DNA from: Streptomyces alboniger
GTDB taxonomy: Bacteria; Actinomycetota; Actinomycetes; Streptomycetales; Streptomycetaceae
DNA length: 64,000 nt
NCBI RefSeq assembly: GCF_008704395.1
Contig: NZ_CP023695.1
Location: forward strand, 2,666,001 to 2,730,000
Reading direction: 5' to 3'
Under the pieces are notes generated by a model that searched no databases, was not told the origin of the DNA, and saw only the letters and a program-made list of their open reading frames with translations. The position numbers and the translations under genes are program-made. Of the stretch, positions 26,278 to 35,649 are shown one piece after another; within the stretch, counting starts at the first letter, position 1; every line of letters starts with the position of its first letter.

Positions 26278-27654
26278 TCAGGCCTCGGTCTTCTCCTCGG
26301 CGGGGGCGTCGGAGGCCTCGGCCGAGGCGGCCTCGTCCTCGTCCTCGTCGCTGAGGTCGATGACCTCACCCTTCGTGTCCTTGACCGTCGCCGCCTCGAC
26401 GACGACCGCGAGGGCCTTGCCGCGGGCGACCTCGCCGACCAGCATCGGGACCTGGCCGCCCTCGACGACGGCCTGGGCGAACTGGTCGGGGGACATGCCG
26501 GAGGACTGCGCGCGACGCATGAGGTGCTCGGTGAGCTCCTCCTGGTTCACGTTCAGCTTCTCCTTGTTGACCAGCTCGTCGAGGACGAACTGCGTCTTGA
26601 TGCCCTTCTCGGCCTGCTCCTTGGTCTCGGCGTCGAACTCTTCCTCGGTCTTGCCCTGGATCTCCAGGTACTTCGCGAGGTCGAGGCCCATCTGGCCGAG
26701 CTGGTGGTTCACCAGGTTGTGCTTGCGGGTCTGGATCTCGTCCGCGAGGAGCTTCTCGGGGACGGGGACCTCGACCAGTTCGAGCAGCTTCTCCAGGACG
26801 CGCTCCTGGGCCTGCGTGGCCTGGTCGTACTGCTTCATGTTCTCAAGGCGCTTGCGGCTGTCGGCCTTCAGCTCGTCGAGGGTGTCGAACTCCGACGCCA
26901 GCTGGGCGAAGTCGTCGTCCAGCTCGGGCAGTTCGCGCTTGGCGACCTGGGTGACCTTGACGGTGACCTCGGACTCCTTGCCGGCGGCCGAGCCGCCCTT
27001 CAGCTCGGAGGTGAAGGTGGCCTCAGCCCCGGCCTCCAGGCCCTTGACGGCGTCGTCGATGCCTTCGAGCAGCTCACCGGAGCCGATGGTGTAGGAGACG
27101 CCGGACGCGACGCCGTCCTCCAGGACCTCGCCGTCGACCTTCGCCTGGAGGTCGATCGTCACGACGTCGCCGTCCTCGGCGGCACGCTCGACGGGGGACG
27201 TGGAGGCGAAGCGCTCGCGCAGCTCCTCGACGGCCTTGTCGACGTCCTCGTCGCTGACCTCGATCGCGTCGACCTCGACCTCGATGCCGGAGTAGTCCGG
27301 GATCTCGATGGTCGGGCGGACGTCGACCTCGGCGGTGAAGTTGAGGGTCTCGTTGTCCTTCAGCTCGGTGATGTCCACCTCGGGCTGGCCCAGGACGTTG
27401 AGCTCGGCCTCGTTGACCGCCTCGGTGTAGAACTTCGGGAGCGCGTCGTTGACGGCCTCTTCGAGGACGGCGCCGCGGCCGAACCGCTGGTCGATGACTC
27501 GGGCCGGGATCTTGCCCTTGCGGAAGCCCTTCACCGTGACCTGCTGGTTGATCTTCTTGTAGGCCGCGTCGAGGCTTTCCTTGAGCTCCTCGAAGGGCAC
27601 CTCAACAGTGAGCCGAACCCGAGTCGGGTTCAGGGTCTCCACGGCGCTCTTCAC
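26278..27654 (-). CDS. tig: trigger factor, ribosome-associated chaperone and prolyl isomerase
   Basis: This protein of about 458 residues has the N-terminal ribosome-binding domain with the signature [17 protein letters not shown]. The FKBP-type PPIase domain follows ([38 protein letters not shown]), then the helical C-terminal chaperone arms. The last 30 residues form a very acidic Glu/Asp/Ala tail. It folds nascent chains at the ribosome exit. GTG 27654 (VKSAVETL) has AAGGAGA seven bases upstream. It lies upstream of clpP1P2, as in other Streptomyces. Confidence 0.96.
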   Translation of the reverse strand: MKSAVETLNPTRVRLTVEVPFEELKESLDAAYKKINQQVTVKGFRKGKIPARVIDQRFGRGAVLEEAVNDALPKFYTEAVNEAELNVLGQPEVDITELKDNETLNFTAEVDVRPTIEIPDYSGIEVEVDAIEVSDEDVDKAVEELRERFASTSPVERAAEDGDVVTIDLQAKVDGEVLEDGVASGVSYTIGSGELLEGIDDAVKGLEAGAEATFTSELKGGSAAGKESEVTVKVTQVAKRELPELDDDFAQLASEFDTLDELKADSRKRLENMKQYDQATQAQERVLEKLLELVEVPVPEKLLADEIQTRKHNLVNHQLGQMGLDLAKYLEIQGKTEEEFDAETKEQAEKGIKTQFVLDELVNKEKLNVNQEELTEHLMRRAQSSGMSPDQFAQAVVEGGQVPMLVGEVARGKALAVVVEAATVKDTKGEVIDLSDEDEDEAASAEASDAPAEEKTEA

Positions 27655-27780
27655 GGTTCGGTCTCCTTGGGGCTGACTGCTTGGGATTCTGCCCGGCTCA
27701 GAGACACACGGGCACACAGCTTGCATAGTAACGGCAAGCGGCAGCCGAGCCACAATGCGATCTTGTGAGGGAGATCCTGC

Positions 27781-27857
27781 TGGTCGGGGTGGCGGGATTT
27801 GAACCCACGGCCTTCCGCTCCCAAAGCGGACGCGCTACCAAGCTGCGCCACACCCCG
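27781..27857 (-). tRNA. tRNA-Pro (anticodon TGG)
   Basis: The reverse strand folds as a 77-base cloverleaf. The acceptor stem is CGGGGTG/CACCCCG, the D arm includes GGTAGCGC, and the anticodon stem TCCGC/GCGGA has loop TTTGGGA. The T arm is GTGGGTTCAAATCCCGC. The 3' discriminator A and CCA are encoded. Confidence 0.95.
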
Positions 27858-27998
27858 TCGGTGCGACACGTAGGGTACATGCCCCCGGGCCGTATGACCC
27901 CCGGTCGAGCGGGGTTGCGGGAAGGGGGGTGTGCGGCGGACGCCGTGGACCCGCTACGATGCCTGTCGTACCGCGGCCCGAGGGCCCTGGTGCACCGT

Positions 27999-28069
27999 GC
28001 GGGCGTAGCTCAATGGTAGAGCCCTAGTCTTCCAAACTAGCTACGCGGGTTCGATTCCCGTCGCCCGCT
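27999..28069 (+). tRNA. tRNA-Gly (anticodon TCC)
   Basis: A 71-base cloverleaf with acceptor GCGGGCG/CGCCCGC and anticodon stem CTAGT/ACTAG with loop CTTCCAA. The T arm is GCGGGTTCGATTCCCGT. CCA is not encoded. Confidence 0.95.
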
Positions 28070-28082
28070 CTCGTCAGTCCTC

Positions 28083-28115
28083 CGGCCCGGTTTGCTGAAT
28101 CCAGCGACCGGGCCG
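28083..28115 (+). terminator. possible terminator after tRNA-Gly
   Basis: The 9-bp inverted repeat CGGCCCGGT/ACCGGGCCG with a 15-base loop starts 14 bases after the tRNA 3' end. Confidence 0.5.
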
Positions 28116-28145
28116 TCGGCGTTCCCCCGCCGGCGCCCGGCCCGG

Positions 28146-28349
28146 TCAGAAGCTGATCGAGTTGATCGTCTCCGCGAGCTGGTTCAGGAATCTGTTTATG
28201 GAGGGCGCCATGCCCGTCGAGGCGAGGAAGAAGCCGAAGAGCACCGCGACTATCGCGGGCCCCGCCTTGAGCGATCCCCCACGGATCAGCACTACGAGGA
28301 TGATCGCCAACAGCAGCACCACTGACAGCGAAATGGCCACACTGATCAC
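28146..28349 (-). CDS. small membrane protein (67 residues)
   Basis: This very short protein has two hydrophobic helices (VAISLSVVLLLAIILVVLIRG and GPAIVAVLFGFFLASTGMAP) joined by a basic turn, plus an amphipathic C-terminus. Similar small proteins occur in this position after tig in Streptomyces, to my memory. The function is unknown. The start is GTG at 28349, or possibly the next GTG at 28340, which is better spaced from AAGG. Confidence 0.65.
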   Translation of the reverse strand: MISVAISLSVVLLLAIILVVLIRGGSLKAGPAIVAVLFGFFLASTGMAPSINRFLNQLAETINSISF

Positions 28350-28914
28350 ACCTTAGGTCGGTCGCTCTCCCGGCCCGGGGGGTACGACCCCGCACACCCC
28401 CGCCACCGACCATCGTGCCACCAACCCGCCCGCTGTATGCGGCCGCTGACACATCGTCGGCCAACCCGCGCGGACCCGGTCCGCGGGGGACGGCAATTCG
28501 ACCGCCCCCGGGCAACGGGAATTCAACGTGACCGTTGCCATTGCCACACACGGTGTTCGCAGGAAATTCGAATTGTCGCGGAGGGCACATCGGGGGCTCC
28601 CGGCCGGCCGACCAATCGGACATTCCGGCGGAGTCGCCTGCGGGCGTTATGCACCATTTAAACCGGATGAATTGTGACGTATGGGACGCCATACGGTCAC
28701 ATCTCTTTGTCTACTGAAGAGATTCGCGGGTACGTGGGCCCGATAAGCGGTAATCGCCTCAGGGATTGACAGGGATTGAGTTGACGAAATCGACGAGGGT
28801 TTTACGAAGACAGCGCCGCGACGCTAGGGTGCGTCAGATGTTCCACGCTGCCACCACCCCCGTAGGCGCAGTGCGGTCCCGGATCGTCTCACCGAGTTCT
28901 TGGTGGGAGGGCCT
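28350..28914. other. 565-base intergenic region, AT-richer than its surroundings
   Basis: I see no supported gene. The stretch from about 28,490 to 28,830 is visibly richer in A+T than its neighbours. It holds an imperfect palindrome at 28674-28700 (GTGACGTATGG...CCATACGGTCAC). There are also possible sigma-70-like elements for the acyltransferase gene: TTGACA at 28766-28771 and TTGACG at 28781-28786, followed by TTTACG or the TAGGGT at 28826-28831. Confidence 0.5.
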
Positions 28915-30120
28915 GTGACCAACTCGGTGCACCCGCACGGACGCCACCGGGCGCCGCTCCCCCCGGCCCAGGTGCCGGCGGCCGGACCCCCGCCCCCACG
29001 CACCCACTATCCGACCCCGCAGGCCGCCACCGCTCCCCCCACCCCGACCGGCCACCGCGCGGCCGCCCGCTCGGCGAAGCCCGCCAAACAGCGCGACGCG
29101 TTCTTCGACAACGCCAAGTACCTGGCGATCGTCCTCGTGGCGATGGCCCACGCATGGGAACCCCTGACGGATCACAGCCGCGCCGCCGAGGCGCTGTACA
29201 TGACCGTCTACACCTTCCACATGCCGGCGTTCATCCTGATCTCCGGCTACTTCTCGCGCAGCTTCGACATGCGGCCCGACCGCCTGCGGCGCCTGGTGAC
29301 CGGTGTCGCCGTGCCGTACGTGATCTTCGAGGTCGCGTACACCCTCTTCAAGCGCTGGGCGGACGACGACCCGTCCCAGCCGATCAGCCTGCTCGACCCC
29401 TGGTACCTCACCTGGTTCCTGGTCGCGCTCTTCGTGTGGCGGCTCACCGTGCCGCTCTGGAAGATCGTGCGCTGGCCGCTGCCGCTGGCTCTGGCCATCG
29501 CCATGCTCGCCGTGATCTCGCCGGACATCGGCGACGACCTCGACCTCCAGCGCGTCCTTCAGTTCCTGCCGTTCTTCGTGCTCGGCCTCTTCATGAAGCC
29601 CGAACACTTCCAGCTGGTGCGCCGCCGCGAGGTGCGGATCCTGTCCGTGCCGGTCTTCGCCGCCGCGGTGCTGCTCGCCTACTGGGCCGCGCCCCGCATG
29701 ACGTCCGTGTGGTTCTACCGCCGGGACAGCGCCCAGGAGCTGGGCGTGCCGTGGTGGGTCGGCATCGTGATGACGCTGGCGCTCTTCGGCTGTTCCGTGG
29801 TGCTCACCGCGTGCTTCTTCGCGTGGGTGCCGCGCCGCAAGATGTGGTTCACGATCCTCGGCGCGGGCACGCTGTACGGCTATCTGCTGCACGGCTTCCT
29901 CGCCAAGGGCTCCCGGTTCTGGGGCTGGTTCGAGGACTACGAGTGGCTGCACAAGCCGCTCGGCGAGATCTTCGTGACGGTGGTGGCGGGGACCGTGGTC
30001 ACGCTGCTCTGCACGCCTCCCGTGCAGCGGATGTTCCGCTTCGCGATGGAGCCCAGGATGGAATGGGCCTTCAAGCGGGACGCGGCGGAGCTGGCGCGGG
30101 AGCGCGCCAGGTCCACCTGA
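28915..30120 (+). CDS. acyltransferase family 3 membrane protein
   Basis: This protein of about 401 residues has about ten membrane helices in the acyltransferase-3 (OatA/fucose 4-O-acetylase-like) pattern. The N-terminal 50 residues are Pro/His/Ala-rich and cytoplasmic. The first helix region, FFDNAKYLAIVLVAMAHAWEPL, carries the conserved His of the family. TFHMPAFILISGYFSR is the usual second signature. Such proteins O-acylate sugars or surface polymers; the substrate is unknown. The GTG start at 28915 has GGGAGGG four bases upstream. It is convergent with the ABC exporter genes. Confidence 0.85.
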   Translation: MTNSVHPHGRHRAPLPPAQVPAAGPPPPRTHYPTPQAATAPPTPTGHRAAARSAKPAKQRDAFFDNAKYLAIVLVAMAHAWEPLTDHSRAAEALYMTVYTFHMPAFILISGYFSRSFDMRPDRLRRLVTGVAVPYVIFEVAYTLFKRWADDDPSQPISLLDPWYLTWFLVALFVWRLTVPLWKIVRWPLPLALAIAMLAVISPDIGDDLDLQRVLQFLPFFVLGLFMKPEHFQLVRRREVRILSVPVFAAAVLLAYWAAPRMTSVWFYRRDSAQELGVPWWVGIVMTLALFGCSVVLTACFFAWVPRRKMWFTILGAGTLYGYLLHGFLAKGSRFWGWFEDYEWLHKPLGEIFVTVVAGTVVTLLCTPPVQRMFRFAMEPRMEWAFKRDAAELARERARST

Positions 30121-30143
30121 CGGCGGGGCTCAGCGTTCCAACA

Positions 30144-30182
30144 GGGCGCGTGTGACGGTGTACTTCACCGTCATGCGCGCCC
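30144..30182. terminator. bidirectional terminator, acyltransferase / ABC permease
   Basis: A 17-base stem with two mismatches (GGGCGCGTGTGACGGTG against CACCGTCATGCGCGCCC) and loop TACTT, between convergent genes. Confidence 0.7.
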
Positions 30183-30198
30183 TTGTCGTTTCGCCGGA

Positions 30199-32655
30199 TC
30201 AGTCGGACTTCAGGGCCTGCCGTGCCGGGATCGTCGTCGAGGCCAGGCCGAGGAGCAGGATCGCGGCCACGAAGGAGCCGTAGACCAGCGGGGGGATGTA
30301 CGGGGATTCGCCGGTCAGGCCGTTCATCATCGGGACGAGTGTGGCGAGGGCGATGGCCGAGCCGATGACGATGCCCGCGACGGCGACGATCAGGGCCTCC
30401 CAGCGGATCATCCGCAGCACCTGGCGGCGCGTGGAGCCGATCAGGCGCAGGGTGCCCAGTTCGCGGCGGCGGTCGAGGACCGTCATCACCAGGGTGTTGA
30501 CGGCGGCGACGGCCGCGAAGCCGCCGAGGACGGCCGCCATCGTGGTGTTGGCCCAGGCGTTCAGCTCCCGGTCCAGGGACTGGGCGGTGGCGTAGCCGTC
30601 GCGGTCCTTGAGGGTGCCGAGGCCCGAGAGGTCCCGCGCCGAGCCGCCCCTGGCCCACAGTTCGGTGCTGAAGGCCGAGGTGACGTGCCGCGTCAGGTCG
30701 GCGGCGGGCAGGGTCACCTGGGAGAGGCCGAGGCCCCTGCCGTACGTCGCCACGATCCTCGGCGATGCCTTGGTGCCGTCGGGCAGGTGGAGGGCGAGGC
30801 GGTCGCCCGTCTTGACGTGGGCGGAGCGGGCGAGCGCGGCGTCCACGGCGATCTCGCCCCTGCCGAGCGTGAGGGTGCCCGTCTCGACCGACAGGTCCTG
30901 GACCTTGGCGAGGTCGGCCGCCGTGCCGGTGACGCCCTGCGTCGACGCCGACTGGAGCCAGCGGTCGCCGCCCGAGCCCACGGGGACGAGCACGGACGTC
31001 TTGAGGAGGCCGACGGCGGAGGTGACCCCGTCGGTGCCCCGCGCCTCGGCGAGCGCGCCCGGGGCGAGCCCGGTGTCGGAGGTGACGATGTGGTCGGCGG
31101 TGATGCCCTCGCGCTGCTGGTCGGCGGCGACCCGGTCCTCGCTGGTGTGCATGAAGACCAGGACGGAGGAGAACGCCATGGCGAGCACGATCGGGGTGAT
31201 CGCGGAGGCCAGTCGGCGGGCGTTCGTACGGGAGTTGGCGGCGGCGAGGAAGCCGGACGCGTCGGCGCCGCGCAGCGGGAGGCCGAACAGGGCGGCGCAC
31301 GCGCGGGCCACGAGGGGGCCGAGCAGGGCCACGGCGAGCATGAAGAGCATGACGACGCCCAGTGCCGCGTTCGCCGCGTCGTCGCCGCTGGTGCTCGCGG
31401 CGATCCCGGAGAGGGCCACGCCGCCGACCGCGGCGGCGACGCCGAGCGGCGTACGGATCCAGCCGAGCCGCACCCGCTCCACGGAGGCCTCGCTGAGCGC
31501 CTGGCCGGGCTTGATGCGGGAGGGGCGGCGGGCGGCCATGAATCCGGCGCCGAGCGCGGTCAGGACGGCGACGCCGATGGCGGCGGCGAGCGGGAGGGGG
31601 GAGAGGGACAGGTCGACTGCCTCCGGGATCGCGCCCTTCTCCTTGAGCTGCCCGAACCACCAGGTGGCCAGGGCGATTCCGGGGAGCACGCCGACCGCTC
31701 CCGCGAGGGGCGCGACGAGCAGGGTCTCGGTGGCGATGGTGCGGCGGATCTGCCGCGGGGTGGTGCCGATGGCGCGCAGCAGCGCGTACTCGCGGGCGCG
31801 CTGGCCGACGGAGAGCGCGACGGTTCCCGCGGCGGTGAACACGGCGGTGAGGGCGGCGATGCCGCCGAAGGAGCCGCCGAGCGCGGTCAGCATCTCCTTG
31901 GCGTAGGCGAGCGCGGAGCTTTCGGCGGCGCCTCGGTCGTCGCCGGTGTGGACCTCGGCCTTGCCGCCGATGGCGTGCGCCACCTGGGACTTGAGGGTGG
32001 CGTCCGATACGCCCGGCTTGGGCAGGACGGCGACGGCGTCGATCCGTCCCGGGTGCCCGGAGACGCGTACGGCTTCGGAGTCGGCGAACCAAGCGGTGGC
32101 CGGGCCGCCTTGAGCGGGCTTCACCGTGCCGGACACGCGGAAGTCGCGCGGGCCGTCCGCCGTGGTGAGCGTGACGCGGTCGCCGACGGCGGCGCCGGGC
32201 GTGGCGAGGGCCACCTCGCCGGGGTGCGGGGCGCGGCCCGCGCTGAGCTTCTCGCCGGTGAAGGCGGTGGAGCCCCAGCCGTGCGCGGTGACGTCCTTGC
32301 CGCCGGACCGGACGGGGAAGGTGACGTCGGCGACGGCGGCGCGGGCGCCGGGTGCCGAGGCGGCCTTGGCGACCAGGGACGCGTCGAGCCGGGCCCGGTC
32401 GGGCAGCGGGGTGGAGGACTCGGAGCGGGACTCGCCGCTGCCGGTGACGAAGTGGACCTCCTGGTCGGCGGCGGCCACGACCGGCGCGCCCGCGTAACGC
32501 GCGGGCGGCACGGAGGCGCGCAGGCCGGTCTCCAGGAGGATTCCGCAGGCGGCCACGATCAGCGAGGCCATCATCAGCGCGACGAAGGTCCCGGCGAAGG
32601 CGGCGGGCTTGAAGCGGACCGCCGCGCGGGCCAGGCCGTTGGGTACGAACGCCAT
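30199..32655 (-). CDS. ABC transporter permease with two FtsX domains
   Basis: This 818-residue permease has an N-terminal helix (FVALMMASLIVAACGILLE) and a long extracytoplasmic domain. It has two FtsX cores: SFGGIAALTAVFTAAGTVALSVGQRAREYALLRAIG, and near the C-terminus FAAVAAVNTLVMTVLDRRRELGTLRLIG. This is the MacB-like/LolCDE-like type common in Gram-positive bacteria for peptide or drug extrusion and signalling. The start ATG overlaps the stop of the ATPase gene (TGATG), so the two are coupled. The substrate is unknown. Confidence 0.92.
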   Translation of the reverse strand: MAFVPNGLARAAVRFKPAAFAGTFVALMMASLIVAACGILLETGLRASVPPARYAGAPVVAAADQEVHFVTGSGESRSESSTPLPDRARLDASLVAKAASAPGARAAVADVTFPVRSGGKDVTAHGWGSTAFTGEKLSAGRAPHPGEVALATPGAAVGDRVTLTTADGPRDFRVSGTVKPAQGGPATAWFADSEAVRVSGHPGRIDAVAVLPKPGVSDATLKSQVAHAIGGKAEVHTGDDRGAAESSALAYAKEMLTALGGSFGGIAALTAVFTAAGTVALSVGQRAREYALLRAIGTTPRQIRRTIATETLLVAPLAGAVGVLPGIALATWWFGQLKEKGAIPEAVDLSLSPLPLAAAIGVAVLTALGAGFMAARRPSRIKPGQALSEASVERVRLGWIRTPLGVAAAVGGVALSGIAASTSGDDAANAALGVVMLFMLAVALLGPLVARACAALFGLPLRGADASGFLAAANSRTNARRLASAITPIVLAMAFSSVLVFMHTSEDRVAADQQREGITADHIVTSDTGLAPGALAEARGTDGVTSAVGLLKTSVLVPVGSGGDRWLQSASTQGVTGTAADLAKVQDLSVETGTLTLGRGEIAVDAALARSAHVKTGDRLALHLPDGTKASPRIVATYGRGLGLSQVTLPAADLTRHVTSAFSTELWARGGSARDLSGLGTLKDRDGYATAQSLDRELNAWANTTMAAVLGGFAAVAAVNTLVMTVLDRRRELGTLRLIGSTRRQVLRMIRWEALIVAVAGIVIGSAIALATLVPMMNGLTGESPYIPPLVYGSFVAAILLLGLASTTIPARQALKSD

Positions 32656-33482
32656 CAGGCAGCCACCGTCGCGTAGGCGGGAGCCGTCAGCGCGGTCATG
32701 CGGGCCGCGATCTGCGCGGCGGAGGCGTGCTCCAGGCGGTCGACGATCGAGCCGTCGGCGAGGAAGAGGACGCGGTCGGCGTAGGCGGCGGCGGACGGGT
32801 CGTGGGTGACCATGACGACGGTGGCGCCCATCATGTCCACGGCCGAGCGCAGCAGGCCGAGGATCTCGGTGGCGGTGGTGGTGTCCAGGGCGCCGGTCGG
32901 CTCGTCGGCGAAGATCACGTCGGGCTCGGTGATCAGGGCGCGGGCGATGGCGACGCGCTGCTGCTGGCCGCCGGACAGCTCGCCGGGGCGGCGGCCTCCC
33001 TTGTCGCCGAGGCCGACGCGGGCCAGTATCTCGGCGGCCTTGCGGCGGTCGGGGCGGCGGCCCGCGAGGCGCATGGGCAGTACGACGTTCTGTTCGACGG
33101 TCAGCGAGGGCAGCAGGTTGAACGCCTGGAAGACGAAGCCGAGGCGGGTGCGGCGCAGGGCGGTCAGCTTGTTCTCGCTCATGCCGGTGATCTCGGTGCC
33201 GCCGAGGTGCACGGTGCCCGAGCTGGCCCGGTCGAGGCCCGCCGCGCACTGGAGGAACGTGGACTTGCCGGATCCGGAGGGCCCCATGACTGCGGTGAAG
33301 CTGCCGCGCGGCAGGGCGAGGTCGATGCCTGCCAGGGCGTGCACGGCCCCGGCCCCACGTCCGTACTGACGGCGGACACCGCGCAGTTCGACGGCCCAGT
33401 CGCCGGTCCTGGCGCTCGGCATCGGGGACGTCACGACCGCTCCCGCGCGCTCTTCGGTCCGGTTCTTCCGTCGCAGCCCCAT
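32655..33482 (-). CDS. ABC transporter ATP-binding protein (MacB-like)
   Basis: This ATPase of about 275 residues has Walker A GPSGSGKST, Q-loop FVFQAFNLLPSLTV, signature LSGGQQQRVAIARAL, Walker B VIFADEPTGALD and switch His VTHDPS. It powers the permease translated from the next, overlapping gene. ATG 33482 (MGLRRKNRTEE) has GGAAGG upstream. A reading frame to 33560 exists but its N-terminus is not family-like. Confidence 0.93.
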   Translation of the reverse strand: MGLRRKNRTEERAGAVVTSPMPSARTGDWAVELRGVRRQYGRGAGAVHALAGIDLALPRGSFTAVMGPSGSGKSTFLQCAAGLDRASSGTVHLGGTEITGMSENKLTALRRTRLGFVFQAFNLLPSLTVEQNVVLPMRLAGRRPDRRKAAEILARVGLGDKGGRRPGELSGGQQQRVAIARALITEPDVIFADEPTGALDTTTATEILGLLRSAVDMMGATVVMVTHDPSAAAYADRVLFLADGSIVDRLEHASAAQIAARMTALTAPAYATVAA

Positions 33483-33605
33483 GGCTGTGCCGCCTTCCGT
33501 TCGTACGTCGCCGAGCGATCTCGGGATGTCCCTGTTCGATGTCTCGAACCTACGGATCAAGGGGCGGTACGAACCATGAGGACGGCTGGCGAACCGGGGG
33601 TGGGG

Positions 33606-34442
33606 TTAACCCCCTGAGCGGCCTCCGAGCGCGGCCCGCAGCCTCTCCACGTGGCCCCGGACCCGCTCGGCCGGGAGCCCGGCCCCCGCCCGGCAGCCGC
33701 CGCACAGCCCGCCCGGCAGCGCGGTGGACTCCCCCGGCTCGCCGCACACGGTGCACTCCACGATGTACCCGGGCGCCGCCGGGGGCGGGGGCGGCGGGAG
33801 CTTGGCCAGCAGGCGGGCGCGTACGAAGCCGTAGGGGTGGGCCACCTCCGCCGGCAGCCCGGCGGCGAGCGCCCGCGCGAGCTGGGCCTCGGTGGCCTCC
33901 CGCGCGAACCACTCGGCGGCCAGCGGCGCGAGGGCCTCGCAGTCGGTGGCGGACAGCGTCAGGCGGGGCTCGGTCCGCCCGAGCCGGGCGAGCGCGTCGT
34001 ACGCCCGTCCGGTCGACGCCTCGCGCGCGGGCGCCGCTACCGCGTCCTGCGCCGGGTCCCCGGCGAAGAAGGCCGTCCACCAGGCGTCGTCGCGGGCGGT
34101 GCGGGAGAAGAAGGTGTGCCAGACCCAGCGCGGGCCGCCCTCGTCGGTGGTGATCGGGCGTCGTACGCGCCTCAAGTGCCCCTCCCCGGACAGGACTCGC
34201 AGGACGGTCGACAGCGCGCACTGGCCGTACGGGAGGTGCTTGGCGAGGGTCTTGATGGAGATGTCGGAGCCCTCGGGAAGCCGGTCGAGGTACCCGGCGA
34301 CGGCGGCCTCACGCTTGGGCAGATGTGCGAAGTCCCGGCGGGAGCGGGGCGCTTGCCCCGGGGCGGACTTCTTTCCGTAGCCGGGGTTGGCCAGGGGATG
34401 CGCGCTCGGGCGCAGGGCAGGACTAAGCTGGGCTACAGCCAT
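33606..34442 (-). CDS. winged-helix protein with C-terminal zinc-ribbon-like motif
   Basis: This protein has about 278 residues. The N-terminal half contains a MarR/wHTH-like region (REAAVAGYLDRLPEGSDISI, ALSTVLRVLSGEGHLRR). The C-terminal part has a four-Cys motif (CTVCGEPG...LCGGCR) that may bind zinc. Proteins of this kind recur in Streptomyces genomes and are often annotated as transcriptional regulators; their targets are unknown. The start is uncertain: ATG 34442 (MAVAQLSP) or GTG 34496. Neither has a strong ribosome site. Confidence 0.7.
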   Translation of the reverse strand: MAVAQLSPALRPSAHPLANPGYGKKSAPGQAPRSRRDFAHLPKREAAVAGYLDRLPEGSDISIKTLAKHLPYGQCALSTVLRVLSGEGHLRRVRRPITTDEGGPRWVWHTFFSRTARDDAWWTAFFAGDPAQDAVAAPAREASTGRAYDALARLGRTEPRLTLSATDCEALAPLAAEWFAREATEAQLARALAAGLPAEVAHPYGFVRARLLAKLPPPPPPAAPGYIVECTVCGEPGESTALPGGLCGGCRAGAGLPAERVRGHVERLRAALGGRSGG

Positions 34443-34800
34443 CGGATCGCTCGTTTCGATCTGGGTGGTCAGACCCTCGCGTGGTGCTGTGAACACCGCT
34501 CGGGGGTCGCTTTATGTGTCTTGTGGCGCGTAATTGCTGACTCGTACTTGCGGCGCACGCTACACCGTGGCAGCCCTGTGTGGCGACTCGGTCACGTGAA
34601 GTCATCTGCCGTGGGCCGCAGGGGACTTGGGGAGGGTGGCGGGTAAGCCCGCCCACCCATTCCTTTCCAAAAGGGGCTCGAATCCCGGGCCCCGAAGCTC
34701 AAGCGGCGACACTTTGGGGCATTCGCCGGACCAGCTCGCGACAGTGCGCTTACGCTTGAATACTGTCCGAAATCACCTCTCCGTGACGCTGGGGGACGGC
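34443..34800. other. divergent intergenic region (no gene)
   Basis: About 358 bases between the winged-helix gene and the XRE regulator. A 54-base in-frame extension of the winged-helix gene (to 34496) could be coding. Otherwise I see only presumed divergent promoters and no repeat or terminator. Confidence 0.45.
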
Positions 34801-35649
34801 ATGACTCAACCCCGCGCGCTCGACGCGAGCGCCTCACCACTCGACTACTACGGCGCCGAATTACGCCGCCTGAGAGAAGCCGCCGGGCTGAGCCAGGCGC
34901 AGTTGGGCGACTGCATCTTCTGTACGGGGTCCCTGGTGGGCCAGATCGAGACAACGAAGAGGGTGCCCACGCGGGAGTTCTCCGAGCGGGTGGACGCGGC
35001 ACTGGGGACGGATGGTGTCCTGTCACGGCTCGTGGGCCTCGTGCTGCGCAGCCAGTTGCCGAGCTGGTTTCAGGCATTCGCCGAGATGGAGGCGCAGGCC
35101 GCGTACATCTCCACGTACCAGGCGCAGTTGGTGTACGGGCTTCTCCAGACGGAGGCGTACGCGCGGGCCGTGCTCAGTGTCACGACGGACGACAACCTCA
35201 ATGCGCGGGTTGAAGCCCGCATGGACCGGCAGCGAGTTCTGGCGAAGGGAAACCCGCCGCTGCTGTGGGTAGTGCTGAGCGAGGCAGTGCTCCATCAGGA
35301 AATCGGAGGCCATGAGGTCATGCGAGAGCAGCTCGCTCACCTCCTGGGGTTCCGGGACCAACAGTGGGTGAACCTTCAGATCCTGCCCTTCACGGCAGGT
35401 CAACACGCGGGCCTGCCCGGGACGTTCACCACTCTCCGCTTCGAGGACGACCCCGACCTCATCTACACCGAGGACTTCGTGCAGGGGCACATGACGGCTC
35501 ATCCCGAGAAGGTCAAGGAGAGTTCCCTTCGTTACGCTCGCTTGCAGGCATCCGCCCTGTCCGTGGAGGATTCGGCGGCACTGATCGCGCGCGTGATGGA
35601 GGAACGGTATGGGGACCAACCAGCGGCTGACGGGCGCGGCATGGCGTAA
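34801..35649 (+). CDS. XRE-family regulator with DUF5753 domain (contains TTA codon)
   Basis: This 282-residue protein has a helix-turn-helix at about residues 18-50 (LRRLREAAGLSQAQLGDCI, VGQIETTKRVP), then the DUF5753 domain (FAEMEAQAAYISTYQAQLVYG, LPFTAGQHAGLPGTFTTLRF). This is the WhiJ/AbaA-like family that pairs with DUF397 proteins in Streptomyces. Residue 21 is encoded by TTA (34861-34863), so translation should depend on the bldA tRNA and be developmentally timed. The ATG has GGGGGA upstream. It overlaps the DUF397 gene by 41 bases. Confidence 0.93.
   Translation: MTQPRALDASASPLDYYGAELRRLREAAGLSQAQLGDCIFCTGSLVGQIETTKRVPTREFSERVDAALGTDGVLSRLVGLVLRSQLPSWFQAFAEMEAQAAYISTYQAQLVYGLLQTEAYARAVLSVTTDDNLNARVEARMDRQRVLAKGNPPLLWVVLSEAVLHQEIGGHEVMREQLAHLLGFRDQQWVNLQILPFTAGQHAGLPGTFTTLRFEDDPDLIYTEDFVQGHMTAHPEKVKESSLRYARLQASALSVEDSAALIARVMEERYGDQPAADGRGMA

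Noticed and set aside
27781..28069. The two tRNA genes as an integration site of a genomic island
   Set aside because: No integrase, no duplicated tRNA 3' end and no foreign gene set is visible beside them.
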